A stretch of DNA of 64,000 nt, from the NCBI GenBank assembly GCA_039583875.1, contig CM077157.1, positions 74,462,346 through 74,526,345 of the forward strand. Direction: 5' to 3'. Made by a program: the position numbers and the translations under genes. The notes beneath the pieces are model-generated. The model was not told the origin of the DNA. It made no database searches and saw only the letters and a program-made list of their open reading frames with translations. Below are positions 31,909 to 44,021 of the stretch, in pieces (position 1 is the stretch's first letter; each line of letters begins with the position of its first letter). The stretch comes from Platanthera guangdongensis (Eukaryota; Streptophyta; Magnoliopsida; Asparagales; Orchidaceae).

Positions 31909-34407
31909 TGTAACGACTCCATCCGTTCACATAGTATATAATAGAAGGTCCGGCCGGGGCCCCACACCATATACCACAAAACAGGCGGCGAAGTCACGGA
32001 GTGATACCAGAGCTGCGCATCCTAACTCATAGCATTCTAGCGGAAGCTTATAACACAAACTTGAACTCTAAACATGAATGTCCAGCATATAAATATCCAC
32101 ATTGACATATATAAACAGGAATGTTCATCAAATACAAAGTCAGTTGGCCTTATGGCCTTAGAGTTGTTCTTTACAAAAGTGGCTTCCAAACATCGTTGCG
32201 CAGGCCAGCCGCACATGAACAAAACATAATAGTTTCAACATAGACTTCGAGGTCTAGCGGCAGCAGCAACAACAGCAGCAGGGACTTCAGCCTTTAAATG
32301 TCCTTCTAGGCTCTCCAGCACTTGTACAAGGACATCCTACCCAACGGTGGCAAACAAGGTAACGATCAACATTCAGCTGACCAATTTATAACGACCCTAC
32401 CCCTTTCCCGGGGCAGTGGCATTCCTTCCCAGCATGCATAGAAATTTATATGCACATATATTCATCATATATTGTGCACTCACGCACAAACATTCCATCG
32501 CAACCGTCAGCCATGCGACCCGACGATCCGTGCACTCAGGGCACATTATTTGTGTACCGACGAACCAGGGTCCCACCACAGTATCAGGGCCTAAACACAA
32601 CGGTAAAAGTTGAGCATTTACTCCATGGCATGCAGACGGAGATTTTAGTCTTAATTACCCGGGATTGGCCCGTAGCCCCACATGTTGTCGTGGTGCGCAG
32701 GCCTAAGACTCTTGCTATGAGCTCCAACAAACCGCACTTTCAGGTCTCACGTCGGACAGACATAACGCAGGTCGGATCAACCACCCCCCATTGCTCAAGT
32801 AGCCTTGACATCACCGAGTACAACGTACTCGCAGCTAAGAAAAGGCGCGGGTCGGTTTCACCTTATATGTTTGGCATCAAGCCTGGGTGTTTTCCTGGGG
32901 ACACCAGTACTTCCTGTTACTATGCTTCACATGCACCACCCATTAAGTATCACTAGCATCAGAGGGTCTTTCCTAGACTTCCGTACCAGTACTTCCTGCT
33001 ACAACCCTTCACAGGCACAACCCAGTAAACATCACAAGTATCAAGGGTATTTTCCTGGATCCCATATCCAGTACTTCCTGCTACTACCCTTCAAAGGCAC
33101 AACCCATGACCCTCAAACATTAAATGGGTATTTCCTCGACTGCCAATCCAATACTTCCTTCTACTACCCTTTACGGGTACAACCCAGTCAGCATCACAAG
33201 CATCACAAGGGTATTTTCCTGGACTACCACTCCAGTACTTCCTACTACTACCCTTCACAGGTCTAACCCATCGACTCCCAAAACTACACATTTAATCATG
33301 GGGTCTTCTTCGGTGCATATATGCAACATCACTAATCCAAACCAACCTATCCAGATGGGCTTCACACAACATGCATATTCCGTATTGCATTTCTGGATCT
33401 ATATGCCAAATCATTGGCAATTCTAAGAATCAACCCAACGGACTCCCGTGACAAGCCATGCTCTGGTGGGGGAATCCTATACACATGACAAAAAGGAAGC
33501 CTTCACATGGATAAGAAGGAAGATCGTTACCCTTGAAGATCGCTTCGGAGCCATAGACTTTTAGCCGGTGGAAAGCACCGCAGCGGCTTTGCCTCCACAA
33601 TGCTAACCTCGGATCGTGAATCGGAACGCCGCAGCTCCACCGGTGGTCGGCTCCCTTCCTCCTCCTCCTCCTCCTTCCTCTCTCTCTAGCTTTGTAGAAA
33701 GATGATGGACAACATCAAATGAGTATTACCAGCTCATTTTCGGACTTAAGGAAGGAGGGAGAGACCTGAGCCATCAACTCCCAGCTGAGAGAATGGATGG
33801 CCATGATTTTGCCACAAAAGGCTAATTTTTGCCTGACACGGCCTGTGACACGCCCATGTCACAGGCCGTGTGCCTTATGCGGCACACAACCCACTCATCC
33901 AGACCAGTACACGACCATGTGACACGCCCGTATCACGGGCCGTGTCACGTGACACGCCTTCAGACATACCCATGTCTATGGCCGTGTACTTCACGCTGCA
34001 CAGAACCAATTCAACCAGATCGGGACACAGTCAATTATATTCCTGTATCACAAGCTATGTCCCCCAAGACACGACCGTGTCCTGCCCGTGTTCACCAGGC
34101 CTCAAATGCCCCGGGCACGTCCAACAAAGGACACGGCCTGCAACACGCCCGTGTCACAGGACGTGTGCCTATACATGGAAGAAGACATGCCTGCAGCTCA
34201 ATTCATCGAACTGAATTCGTCGACCAGAGGAGGACACGGCCTCCGACATGTCCGTGTCAGAGGGCGTGTTCCCTCATGTTCCGTAGAAATGGATTTTTGT
34301 CGACCACTCACCGGCTGCTCACCCGAGCAAGACATGCCCTGGGACACGCCCATGTCCCAGGCCGTATCACCCAACTTTTTCCCAATCCTGGAATTTGGGG
34401 TGTTACA
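31909..34407 (-). repeat. E2 5' LTR (2499 bp)
   Basis: Collinear with 24543-27003. It contains the ~80-bp tandem units (32900-33275) and the palindrome array (33830-34370). Confidence 0.92.
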
Positions 34408-34412
34408 CTGGT

Positions 34413-34424
34413 TTCCATACAACA
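34413..34424 (-). repeat. Outer tip of Sirevirus 5' LTR after E2
   Basis: With one copy of the E2 TSD removed, 24542 joins 34413. A TG/CA-type terminus (ccatacaaca) falls at 34424, and the sequence to its right aligns loosely with E4's pol 3' UTR, so E3 starts here. Inferred boundary. Confidence 0.5.
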
Positions 34425-34485
34425 ATAATTACCAAAAATCGGAAGACATACCTGAACTAAGGGAATAGATACGGAAGCGATTCTC

Positions 34486-35788
34486 TCATAGGCGAGTCCA
34501 ATTCCCAGGACGCACTCTTAATGTCTTGATTTCGCTAGAGAACTTTAACCATGGGGATGGTCTTTCTCCGCAACACTCGATCTTGAGAATCCAGAAAATG
34601 AACAGGTTCTTCAACGTGTGAAAGATTGGGTTGAATCTGGGGCACCGAGTCAAGAACTTGACGATCACTACGGATACACTTCCGCAACTGGCTCACATAG
34701 AATACATCATGGACACCGGGGAAGGTAGCAGGCCACTCCAGCTTATAAGCTGACACTCCGATACGCTAAAGAATTGGAAAAGGTCCCACATACCTAGGGT
34801 CAAACTTGTGGTTCCTTCCAAACCTTTTAACACCCGACATCGGAGAAACTTTCAGAAAAACCAAGTCCCCAACGATAAACACCAGATCAACCCTCCGTTG
34901 ATTAGCATATTTCTCATATCGCACTTATGCCACACAGATCTTTTCTGGAATATGAGTCACGGTACAATTCATCTCATCAAGGGCTTCCGGACCTAGCAAC
35001 GGTCTTTCACCAACTTTAGCACAAAACAAAGGAGTCCTACAATGTCTCCAATATAGGGCCTCAAACGGGGCCATCTATAGACTCTCTTGGTAACTATTAT
35101 TGTACGCAAACTCCATGAGTCCGAGGCGTTCATCCCAAGCACCACCGTGATCCAAAATATAACACATGATCATGTCTTCTATGATCTGATTAAATCTTTC
35201 TGTCTGAAGATTCATATGCGGATGATAGGCGGTGGAATACCTCAAGTCGGTACCCAACCCCTCCTGTAAACTCTTCCAAAAATGAGACGTAAATCTAGAG
35301 TCATGGTCTGATATAATACTGACAGGCACTCCATGTAATTTGATAACCTCATCAAGGTACAATTCAGCTATCTTCTTCATAGAATACCCAATCTTAAAAG
35401 GTACAAAGTGAGCACTTTTAGTCAATCTATCAACCATCACCCATACAGAGTCATGCCCACGGGAAGATCTCGGTAATCCAGTGATGAAATCCATCAAAAT
35501 ACTCTCCCACTTCCAACTTCGAAAATCTAGCAGTGTTAATTTACCACCAAGCCTCTTATGGTCAGCCTTAACACGCTGACACGTATAACATTCCGCCACA
35601 AACTTTGCTATATCATTCTTCATCCCCAACCACCAAACTACATGCTTTAGATCTTTATACATTTTAGTGGAACCAGGATGGTAGGCAACACTGGAACCAT
35701 GAGCTTCAGTACAGATTTTAGCCTGAATATCACCAAAAGCGGGAATGCAAAATCTACCCCGATACTTTAAGGTATCCAACTCATCCAA
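34486..35788 (-). pseudogene. E3 integrase
   Basis: The piece 35788-35075 (237 codons) has zinc ligands H30, H37, C67, C70 and catalytic D100 (LMDFITGLP), D161 (IISDHDSRF) and E197 (NLQTERFNQ), spacing exactly 35. It ends at a stop in YNNSYQESL. C-terminal fragments continue to about 34486 in changed frames: SAYKLEWPATFPGVHDVFYVSQLRKC (34756-34535), then KTIPMVKVL and a chromodomain-like tail. The segment 34800-35070 holds the region between them and has no single open frame. 34425-34485 is 3' UTR. Confidence 0.87.
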
Positions 35789-37781
35789 GGAGAAATCAGG
35801 TAGCTCTCCCTTCTCAGTTCTATTTTAGAGATGGAACAAATCCGGATCATCCTTCTAGTGTGCTCTAGTAAGGGAAATCCAAGAGGGTTCTTTTGCTTCC
35901 AAACCAGCTGGCAGAACATTATTCCCAACTTCAATGTACATCAACAAGAATTCGTCTTCCAACGACTGCACAGACAAATAAAAAATTTTGGTGGTCTTTC
36001 TACTCAGAGCATCGACTACTACGTTAGCCTTTACTGGATGATAAAGGATTTCCACATCATAATCTGCCACATATTCTAACCACCGACACTGGCGCACATT
36101 TAATTCCTTCTGAGTGAAGACGTACTTTAAACTCTTATGGTCTGTATAGATCTTGCACAGCGCGCCATATAATAAATGTCTCTAAAGCTTTAGCGCATAT
36201 ATTACTGCAGCAAACTCCAAGTCATGCGTAGGATAGTTTCTTTCATGAATCTTCAATTGTCTTGATCCATACACGATCACCTTCCCATTTTGCATCAAAA
36301 CACAGCCAAATCCAATATGTGATGCATCCACATACACAGTGTACTTAACCCCTTCGGTAGGCAAGGGTAAGACAGGAGCAGTACACAATCTCTTCTTCAA
36401 CTCTTGGAAAGCTTCATCACACTTATCACTCCAAATAAATGCAGTATTCTTCTAGGTAAGTCGAGTTAAAGGAGCAGACAACACTGAAAACTCTTCCACA
36501 AATCTTCTATAATAGCCAGCCAAGCCTAGGAAGTTCCTAATCTCCTTATGTGTATAAGGTCTCTCTCATTCCATCATAACAGAAATCTTGGACGGGTCTA
36601 CGGAAATACAATCCTTGTTTAAAAACATGCCCCAGAAACGACACCTGAGATAGCCAGAACTCACACTTGCTCAGCTTTGCATGAAGCTTATGCTCCCTCA
36701 GGGTCGACAAAACCAGTTGCAAATGTTGAGTATGCTCCTCAACACTGCGATAATACACTAGGACGTCATCTATGAACACGATCACAAAACAATCCAAGAA
36801 ATCCTTGAACACTCTATGCATTAAATCCATGAGCGCATAGGGTGCATTAGTCAACCCAAAGGACATCACCAAAAACTGAAAATGTCCATGCCGCGATCAG
36901 AAAGCGGTGCGTGGAATATCTGCCTCACGAATTATCAACTGGTGGTAGCCTGAACGAAGATCAATCTTTGAAAATACTGAGCTACCATGCAACTGATCAA
37001 ACAGATTATCAATCCTTAGCAGGGGATATCTATTCTTAACAGTCACCTTATTCAATTCTCTGTAATCGATACAAATACTCATCGACCCATCCTTCTTCTT
37101 TACAAATAATACTGGAGCACCCCACGGAGAAGAACTTGGTCTAATAAATCCACACTGCAGCAATTCATCAAGCTGAGTACGAAACTCAACCAAATCACGT
37201 GGAGCCATGCGGTGCGGTGCTTTGGAAATAGAACGAGTACCTGGCTCGAGGTCTATCACAAACTCTATCTCCCTCACTAGTGGAAGTCCTAGAAGACAAT
37301 CATGAAAAACATCTGGAAACACTCGTATCACTGAGACATCCTCAAGGCGTGGTGTAACAAAAGCAGTTTCCAAAGCAGAAATAGAAACCAAAAATGCCTC
37401 ATAACCAGACTCTAAAGCACGACAAGTACATACCGTAAAAATTATAAGAGAAACCCTGTCCTGAAAACCATAGACACTCATAGGTTGGCCATTGTCCATC
37501 CTGAAATCAAGTCGCTTTGCCTTGCACTGGATGACCGCATCATACTTGGACAGCCAGTCCATGCCCAAGATCACAGCAAAGTCTGCCAAATTCAACACCG
37601 TCAGATTCGCAAAGGCTAGGAAATCGCCTCGATAAATACGACATCTCAGAACTCCTTGATTAGATATTACCGATTCACCGGAGGGAAGCTCGACGTTGAA
37701 GGAGTCTCCTAACTGATCCCCGTTCAAACGATGTTTAAATACGAACCTCCGGGCCACAAAGGAATGGGTGACACCCAAATC
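35789..37781 (-). pseudogene. E3 protease, reverse transcriptase and RNase H
   Basis: The protease motif is DLG (37773-37781) where E4 has DSG; then [16 protein letters not shown] and [20 protein letters not shown] lead into RT. 37778-36897 ends at a TGA (36897-36899) in PRTAF; RT continues 36872-36546 with the FIDD box at residues 33-36. RNase H pieces are 36400-36182 ([49 protein letters not shown]) and 36097-35855 ([23 protein letters not shown]). Order and sequence match E4 closely. Between pieces are single stops or short frameshifts. Confidence 0.88.
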
Positions 37782-38065
37782 AAAAAGAACATGCGCCCAT
37801 CAATTCTGCACCTTAAATTGCCTTAAAACCGTAGCATACATAACTAAACAAACGAAAACTAGGGAAACTAAAAAGAATAAAATTAAACTTGGGTCTCACC
37901 TGAAATCACTTGAGTAGATGTCTGAGCTTCCTCTCTGGTCATAACATTTAGCTTCCCTTTCCCTTTGTCCTGGTTAGGCGACGGCGGCAGAGCCCGAAGC
38001 GGAGCAGGATGCAGTAGGGTCTGAGCCTGGGGGCAAGAAGACTTCAGGTGCCCCTTCTGCCTGCA

Positions 38066-39126
38066 CTAGAAGTAATTCGTATCCTTTGACCAACAACGAC
38101 TGACGTCATGACCCTTCTTTGTATAGATCGGGCACACCAGATCACTTTTGGGTGCACGTTGGATGGCGAGCAGCTGGTGTTGCTTCAGGGTGGCAGTCCT
38201 CTTGAAACACCTTTTGAAGGGGTGGCCAGGTCTACCACAGAAGCTACATACTTCCATACTTTTCTTCTTTGAAGAAGGGCAGATGCCCTAGAGCTTCCAT
38301 CCTCATCACCTTTCCTCTTCTCTTTCCTTGCTGCAGCACCTCGATTCTTGGCATTTTCGATGGCCTCAACATTCAGAGCGACTTCCACTGCCTCAGCATA
38401 ACTTTCAGCTCTATAAGCACATGTCAATTTCTGGACATCGCTTCTAAATCCTTCGATAAAACGCTTCACTCTTCCTACTTCTGAGGCTACCAAATCAATA
38501 ACAAATCTGCTCAACTTACTAAACTCAATCTCATAATCGGTCACCGTGAGCTGTCTCTGCTTCAAATGAAGGAAATTGTTCATCAAACGATCCTGCTCAA
38601 CCGAGGGTAAGAACTTCTTAAGCAGCATCTTCTTGAAGGACTCCCATGAACATCCTTCCTTCAAACCTTCCTATTCTCGAATCCACCAAGTTTTTTCTAG
38701 GCCTTTCAGCTGGTAGGCCGCAATCATTACCTTTTGGGCATCAGCAGTCCCCGAATATGTGAACATCTCATCCATAGTGATGATCTAGTCGTCTAAAACC
38801 ATAAAGTCGGCACTCCTGTCATAAGGGGGATGTCTCAATCGCTGGAAATACGATATAAGGTTCATCTTCGGTGGTAGCATCATTGGAGGTACTAAAGGAG
38901 CAGGAAAAGAAGGTATGGCTTGAACCACGGTATAATCTTGCGCTAGAGGTTGCTGTACATGAGCGACACACAACAAGGTCTGAATCTGCGACTACACCTC
39001 AACTAACTACCTTGACAGAGACTCATTACTCTGACACAAACTCTCGATCAACGCATCACTTTGCACACCTGATGACTCACCCTCTGACTATGGAGTCGAC
39101 CTCATCGCAGGACGCTTTGGCAGCAT
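38066..39126 (-). pseudogene. E3 gag with multiple CCHC knuckles
   Basis: ATG at 39126 (MLPKRPAMRSTP) is followed by an in-frame TAG. The gag core (CSWESFKKMLLKKFLPSVEQDRLMNNFLHLKQ, VTDYEIEFSKLSRF) is in 38664-38185 and the nucleocapsid in 38257-38066: CSFCGRPGHPFKRC, a degenerate CPIYTKKGHDVSRC, and past a stop a third knuckle-like segment (about 38025-38065). E4 has the same three-knuckle layout. Confidence 0.84.
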
Positions 39127-39523
39127 TCTTAAAAAAGTAACAAACGACTCGTCAAAATTCCTAGATTACAACTAGGCCACGCAACTAGTTCAGACCAAAC
39201 TTAAGACACTTGCTTACACTGCAACTTGCTCTGGGATTTTAAAATGATGTTATGTCCTACTTAGGATGATTTCCTCTCATCCTATTTACTCCTGTGCTTA
39301 TGATATGAATGCATGAATTCTTTATTCTTCTTTAAAACCATGTGTGTACATATGTCATCATGTAAACCTTAACTTAGCATGCGTGCATATGTGATGATAT
39401 GCTATGTATGCAGTGCTATACATTATAAAAAAAAAGGCTTTAATGCATGCATGGGCGGCGTACACATGAAATGTTATGCATCTCATACTACATAATATTG
39501 CATGCAACGAAAAAGAAAATATG
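39127..39523 (-). other. E3 leader, gag-proximal part, with first leader hairpin
   Basis: Non-coding and collinear with 47196-47610 of E4. 39461-39496 forms an imperfect stem around the conserved loop CATCTCATACTA. It ends at the E4 insertion. Confidence 0.8.
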
Positions 39524-39528
39524 CTAAT
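39524..39528. other. Target-site duplication of E4 (left copy)
   Basis: ctaat, matched by 52957-52961 on the far side of E4 plus the Pol III array, not by the bases directly after E4's right LTR (acatt). Confidence 0.88.
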
Positions 39529-42396
39529 TGTCACAACCCGCATTTTCTCAACGGTAAAATCGTATCAGAGTAAGAGAAAACACGTGCTGTGATGCCACGT
39601 CGTGCAGGGGATAACTGCACACGCTCAGGCAAAACTCCAGACATTAGATTTTAAGGAAAATTGTTGATTAAATGTGAAAGAAAATCAGTTAAGTTGAATT
39701 GCCGTATCCCTCGGCACGGTGGATCAGCTAGTCCACAGTTAAAATTATATTTATATGCAGCAGAAAATATTTTGGTTCAATTAAGTTGACACCCTAAATG
39801 AGCATGTGTCCCCGGGGGATGACACATGGTATGCACGACCCTAAGGTGAATATAGTAGGTATGATAAAATAGTGTTTTACGTTGAGGAAAAAAAATAGTG
39901 TCTTTGATTTAGAAACATGTTATGCATGGGGTGCATATAATAATACTTTTAGGTTTTAAAATATCTAACATTCAAACTAGCATAAATCCTTCCCAAAAGC
40001 AAGTAACCAACCACAAGAAGGCAAAAGCAACAGTTTAAGTTCATACCCAGCATCATAAGAAGCCACCAGTGGTCATCAACAACCTGACACAAACCCACTG
40101 GCGAGTATGTATGTCTATACGGAAAAGTAAGGAACTACCTCACAACAAAACGGGGATCAGCTAACTCAGCTACCCTAGAGTCCACCAACAAGCCCCTCCA
40201 AAAGAACTAGCCGCTGATCTGGCCACAACCTGGACCTGAGGCATTCAAGAAAAGAACACCTCAGCAAGAAAATAATCAAAAGATAAATAGAGCAATAGAT
40301 TAATTAGCAAAATAAGAAGAAGGGTTTACCAACCCGGCAATAAACTGCAATAAGCAAAATAAAGGGGGTGACAGTAAGAGGAGAGTACTGTCTAAAGCAC
40401 AGCAGAGCACACCAAGTGCAAGCAATAAAACCATTATGCCCTACCAAAAGAGTCTGCAACAACAACAAGACATATACATATATGCCAAAAGAAAGGAAAG
40501 CATAAACAGGAAAGGGACTAACAGTCCTAACACGTGGGTAAGTGGCAGTGGTCAAACATGGATCTGAATACATAACCAAAATCAGACCAAAAAAGGGCTA
40601 AGGGGTCAAACAGTGGCAGCTTTAGGGTCCCACACACACCAACCCAAACCGGGGCAAAAGACGGTGGCCACAGCTTTCCACATAAAACCACCCCTCCAGA
40701 GGCCACCAAAACTCCACCATCTGCCACAACCCAAGAGTCGGCATGCAGAAATTAGCTGAACACCCAATGCCCCCCCTAGGAAAAGTCACACTAACAATCC
40801 TAAGAACACACGAACCCAAGGCAAAAACGTCGGGTCCAACCGACGCGGCCTTGCACGCCTAAAAAAGAACCAACCCCGAGTCTACCTGACCCCAAAACGA
40901 GCGCAGCACCCAGTGTCAACACGTTGTGTCGACACCACGACAAGCCGGTGTCGACACAAGGTGTCGACACAACCGCTGCCGGTGTTGACACCAAGTGTCG
41001 ACACCACAATGGTCGGTGTCGACACAAGGTGTCGACACTACCGCTGCGGGTGTCGACACCAAGTGTCGACACCACTGTGGCCGGTGTCGACACAAGGTGT
41101 CGACACTGCCGCTGTGGGTGTCGACACCATGTGTCGACACCCCGACTGGCCGGTGTCGACACCAAGTGTCGACACCACGACTGGCCGGTGTCGACACCAA
41201 GTTTCGACACCACGACTGTCCGGTGTCGACACCAAGTGTCGACACCACGACTGGCCGGTGTCGACACCAAGTGTCGACACCACGACTGGCAGGTGTCGAC
41301 ACAACGGTGTCGACACCCCGACTGGCCGGTGTCGACACAACGGTGTCGACACCCCGAGTGGCCGGTGTCGACACAACGGTGTCGACACCCAGAGTGGCCG
41401 GTGTCGACACAACGGTGTCGACACCCCGAGTGGCTACAGGCGCCCGATCCAGCAAACAACCAAAAATGAGAACGAGGTCTCTCTAGGGTACAACATCCAT
41501 CGACACTAGCAACTACTCGACCTGAACCGAACCAAATCTGTCCCTAATAGACACAATCCCTCAGAAAAACTGAAATTTAACTGGAACTTTCTACACTAAC
41601 CACGGCATGATCGGGAACGAACCCTAGCGTACACCTAGGATCTAAGCAGGAAAGAGATAAAATAAAATCAAAAGAAAGACAAAGATCAACTCTGGCAAGG
41701 ATGAGGGGACATCACTTGCCTGAATACCAGAAAAACTTGGTCGGCGGAATCCCCCACTCCCGGATCTAGCCGCAGAGTAGCAAGCCGAGGAGCAGAGAGA
41801 ATGCAGATCCAGGCGAGGGCTGTCCAGATCCACTCTTGAAATCGAATTCCGACCGCTAAATCTCCAGGAATCGTCGTCCGAAGGCTAGGGTAGTCCGGCG
41901 GTTCTCTTCCTCTCGCACAGGCAGCGGATTCTTCCAAGCATAGAAAAAGAAAAGACAAAAGAACCCATCCCCAATTCTAACCTAAGACTATATATATATA
42001 CACAGTAATTTAATAATAAACAATCAACATATTAATGACTTACACGCAAAAATCAAAACAGCACAAGGCCCGAAACATCTCGGAAAAAAGGCGAAATTCG
42101 CATCGCAGCTAAAAACCCACGCTACGAACACAACCGCGAAGTCGAAATTGGCATTCGACGAACAAAACCTGGGATAACACCTCCCGAAGCCAAAACGCAA
42201 GCATTCCCTAAGAGGCCCAGCCGAGTCATCAAACGAACTCCGGCTAGCTGGGGAATCTTGCTAACAGGCTACAAACAGGCTACACAGGGAACCCTAAGAG
42301 CTAAGACCACGCTCTACAACGGCAAAAAGCCAGAAATACGCCATCGTAACGCCAGCCAAAGATCAAACAAAACACAGAAAAACCGGGGGCGTTACA
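39529..42396 (-). repeat. E4 3' LTR (2868 bp)
   Basis: TG...CA ends. Collinear with 47883-50808. It contains the 35-bp GTGTCGACAC minisatellite (40915-41435) and a TA-rich tract (41986-42001) that could serve as TATA for minus-strand transcription. Confidence 0.93.
40915..41435. repeat. 35-bp minisatellite of GTGTCGACAC palindromes in E4 3' LTR
   Basis: About 15 units; each holds two GTGTCGACAC palindromes separated by CAAG, AAG or AACG and a variable GC-rich spacer (CACGACTGGCCG, CACTGTGGCCG). A 35-bp period shifts frame each unit, so long ORFs on both strands are a by-product. Confidence 0.93.
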
Positions 42397-42408
42397 GCCA
42401 CTCCCCCT
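42397..42408 (-). other. E4 polypurine tract
   Basis: The minus strand reads AGGGGGAGTGGC directly before the 3' LTR start (TGTAACGCC). 42409-42516 is 3' UTR. Confidence 0.87.
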
Positions 42409-42516
42409 AAAAGAAAGTTTCGCCTCGAAACTTTACTCACAACACTCCTGTATAGAAGGAGAGAGAAAGGGCTAGGAAATGGCTATATAATAAAACAGAG
42501 CATACCAGGCACAAGA

Positions 42517-44019
42517 TCAGGGAAACAGATGAGGGTGAGCCTCCCTCATAGCTGACTCCAACTCCCAAGTCGCGCTTTCCACATCTTGATTCCTCCATAA
42601 AACTTTAACCACAGGAATAGTCTTCTTCCGCAACGCCCGAACTTGAGAATCCAAAATACAAACTGGCACCTCCACATAAGAAATATTCGGCTCAAAGTGA
42701 GGCACAGAATCCAAAAACTGCCTGCCATTTATCACACATTTTCGCAGCTGACTGACGTGAAAGACATCATGCACGCTAGGGAAATTTGCGGGCAAAGCCA
42801 TCATGTAGGCTGATACCCCAATCTGCTCAACAATCGGAAACGGCCCCACGTACCTCAGGTCCAACTTCCTATTCTTGCCAAACCGCTTGACTCCAATCAA
42901 CGGGGAGACCTTTAAGAACACCGAGTCCCCCACAGCAAATTCCAAGTCCGATCTATGCCGATTGGCGTTCTTCTCATATCTCTCATGGGCTATTCGAAGC
43001 TTTTCCCAAATAAGCTTCACAGCGGTTTCCATCTCCTCAAGCGCTTCTGGACCCAACAAAGGTCCCTCGCCAAGCTCAGCCCAAAACAAGGGAGTCCTGC
43101 AGCGCCTCCCATACAAAGCTTCAAAAGTAGCCATTTGTAAGCTTTCTTGATAACTGTTGTTATATGCGTATTCCATAAGCCGCAAGCGCTCGTCCCACGC
43201 TCCTCCGTGGTCCAGAATATAGCATCGGATCATATCTTCCACAATCTGATTTACTCGCTCCGTCTGACCATTGGTCTGTGGATGATAAGCCGTGGAATAA
43301 CTCAAATCTGTACCTAACCCTTCTTGAAGGCTCTTCCCAAAACGAGACGTGAACCTGGAGTCTCGATCTTATATGATACTCACGGGTACACCATGCAATC
43401 TGAGAACCTCTTCCAGATACAGCTCAGCTATCTTCCTCATCGGATAATCGATCTTAAATGGTACGAAATGAACGCTCTTCGTCAATCTGTCTACGATTAC
43501 CCAAAATGAATCATGCCCCTTAGGAGTTCTCGGTAAGCCGGTAATTAAATCCATCGAGATACTCTCCCACTTCCACATCGGAATCTCCAAGGGAGTCAGC
43601 TTGCCACCAGGCCTGCCATGGTCGGCTTTCACACGCCTGCAAGAGAAATACTCTGAAACAAATCTGGCTATGTCCTTCTTCATCCCGTACCACCAGGCAA
43701 TCTGTTTTAAATCATGATACATCTTGGTCGACCCTGGATGGTAGGCAACACTAGATCCGTGGGCGTCTCTGCACACCATATCCCGGATATCTCCAACTGC
43801 GGGGATGCAAAGCCTGCCACGATACTTCAGGGTTCCCGCATTATCTATAGAGAAATCTGGTAATTCACCCTTCTCAGCTCGAAGATACAAATGCAGAAGA
43901 TCGGGGTCGTCCTTCTGATGCAGTCTCGTAAGCGCAATCCACGAAGGTTCTGCTACTGCAAAGCTACTCTGCAAATCACAGCTTCCCACAGAAATGTCCA
44001 TCAAAAGAAACTCTTCCAC
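42517..44019 (-). pseudogene. E4 integrase with chromodomain-like tail
   Basis: 44019-43369 and 43305-42517 are in the same frame, split by one stop at 43369-43371 just before the second catalytic Asp segment (VPVSII/DRDSRFTS). Zinc ligands: H87, H94, then Tyr124 where E3 has Cys, and C127, so the finger has lost one ligand. First catalytic Asp about 157 (SMDLITGLP); Glu in NGQTERVNQ. The C-terminal part is intact: YNNSYQESLQMATFEALYGRRCRTPLFW, a GPF-type motif (YVGPFPIVEQIG), VHDVFHVSQLRKC and the chromodomain-like KTIPVVKVLWRNQDVESATWELESAMREAHPHLF. The upstream frame differs from RNase H by a shift near 44045. Confidence 0.9.
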
Positions 44020-44021
44020 TA

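Larger units (their letters stand above)
24543..34407 (-). mobile_element. E2: chromovirus-type Ty3/gypsy LTR retrotransposon (9865 bp)
   Basis: LTRs 24543-27003 and 31909-34407 with TGTAACGACTCC...GTGTTACA ends; perfect TSD ctggt (24538-24542, 34408-34412); tRNA-Met primer site at 31893-31904; polypurine tract at 27004-27017. Internal order on the minus strand is gag (CCHC), protease, RT, RNase H, integrase with a chromodomain-like tail, as in Tekay/Del-type chromoviruses. All ORFs are broken into short pieces. The LTRs differ visibly throughout (low 90s percent by eye), so it is older than the Athila element. Confidence 0.92.
14701..34424 (-). mobile_element. Sirevirus-like Ty1/copia element, 3' truncated and split by E2
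   Basis: On the minus strand: 5' LTR (34424-34413 and 24542-22689, split by E2), tRNA-Met primer site, 667-codon gag, protease-integrase, RT-RNase H, then an additional ORF with a Ser/Pro-rich extension. Copia order plus a large gag and an extra ORF after pol fits the Sirevirus (SIRE/Maximus) lineage. The 3' LTR is absent: the sequence stops at about 14700 against a family-X fragment. The outer right end (ccatacaaca at 34424) is inferred from a CA terminus and from where E3 sequence begins, so it is less certain than the other element ends. Confidence 0.82.

Noticed and set aside
40915..41435. CRISPR-like array of palindromic repeats and spacers
   Set aside because: Units are contiguous 35-bp tandem repeats with nearly identical 'spacers', inside a plant LTR and duplicated in the partner LTR. 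No cas genes.
40800..41510. Several overlapping 130-220 codon ORFs on both strands with (V/S)DT-CRH repeats
   Set aside because: They arise from the 35-bp palindromic minisatellite, which lacks stops in most frames and shifts frame each unit. They occur on both strands and again at 49150-49960.
39529..42396. LTR shared by E3 and E4 as a tandem LTR-internal-LTR-internal array
   Set aside because: E3's own primer site and LTR lie at 53225-53235, and the ctaat duplication with a collinear leader shows nesting instead.
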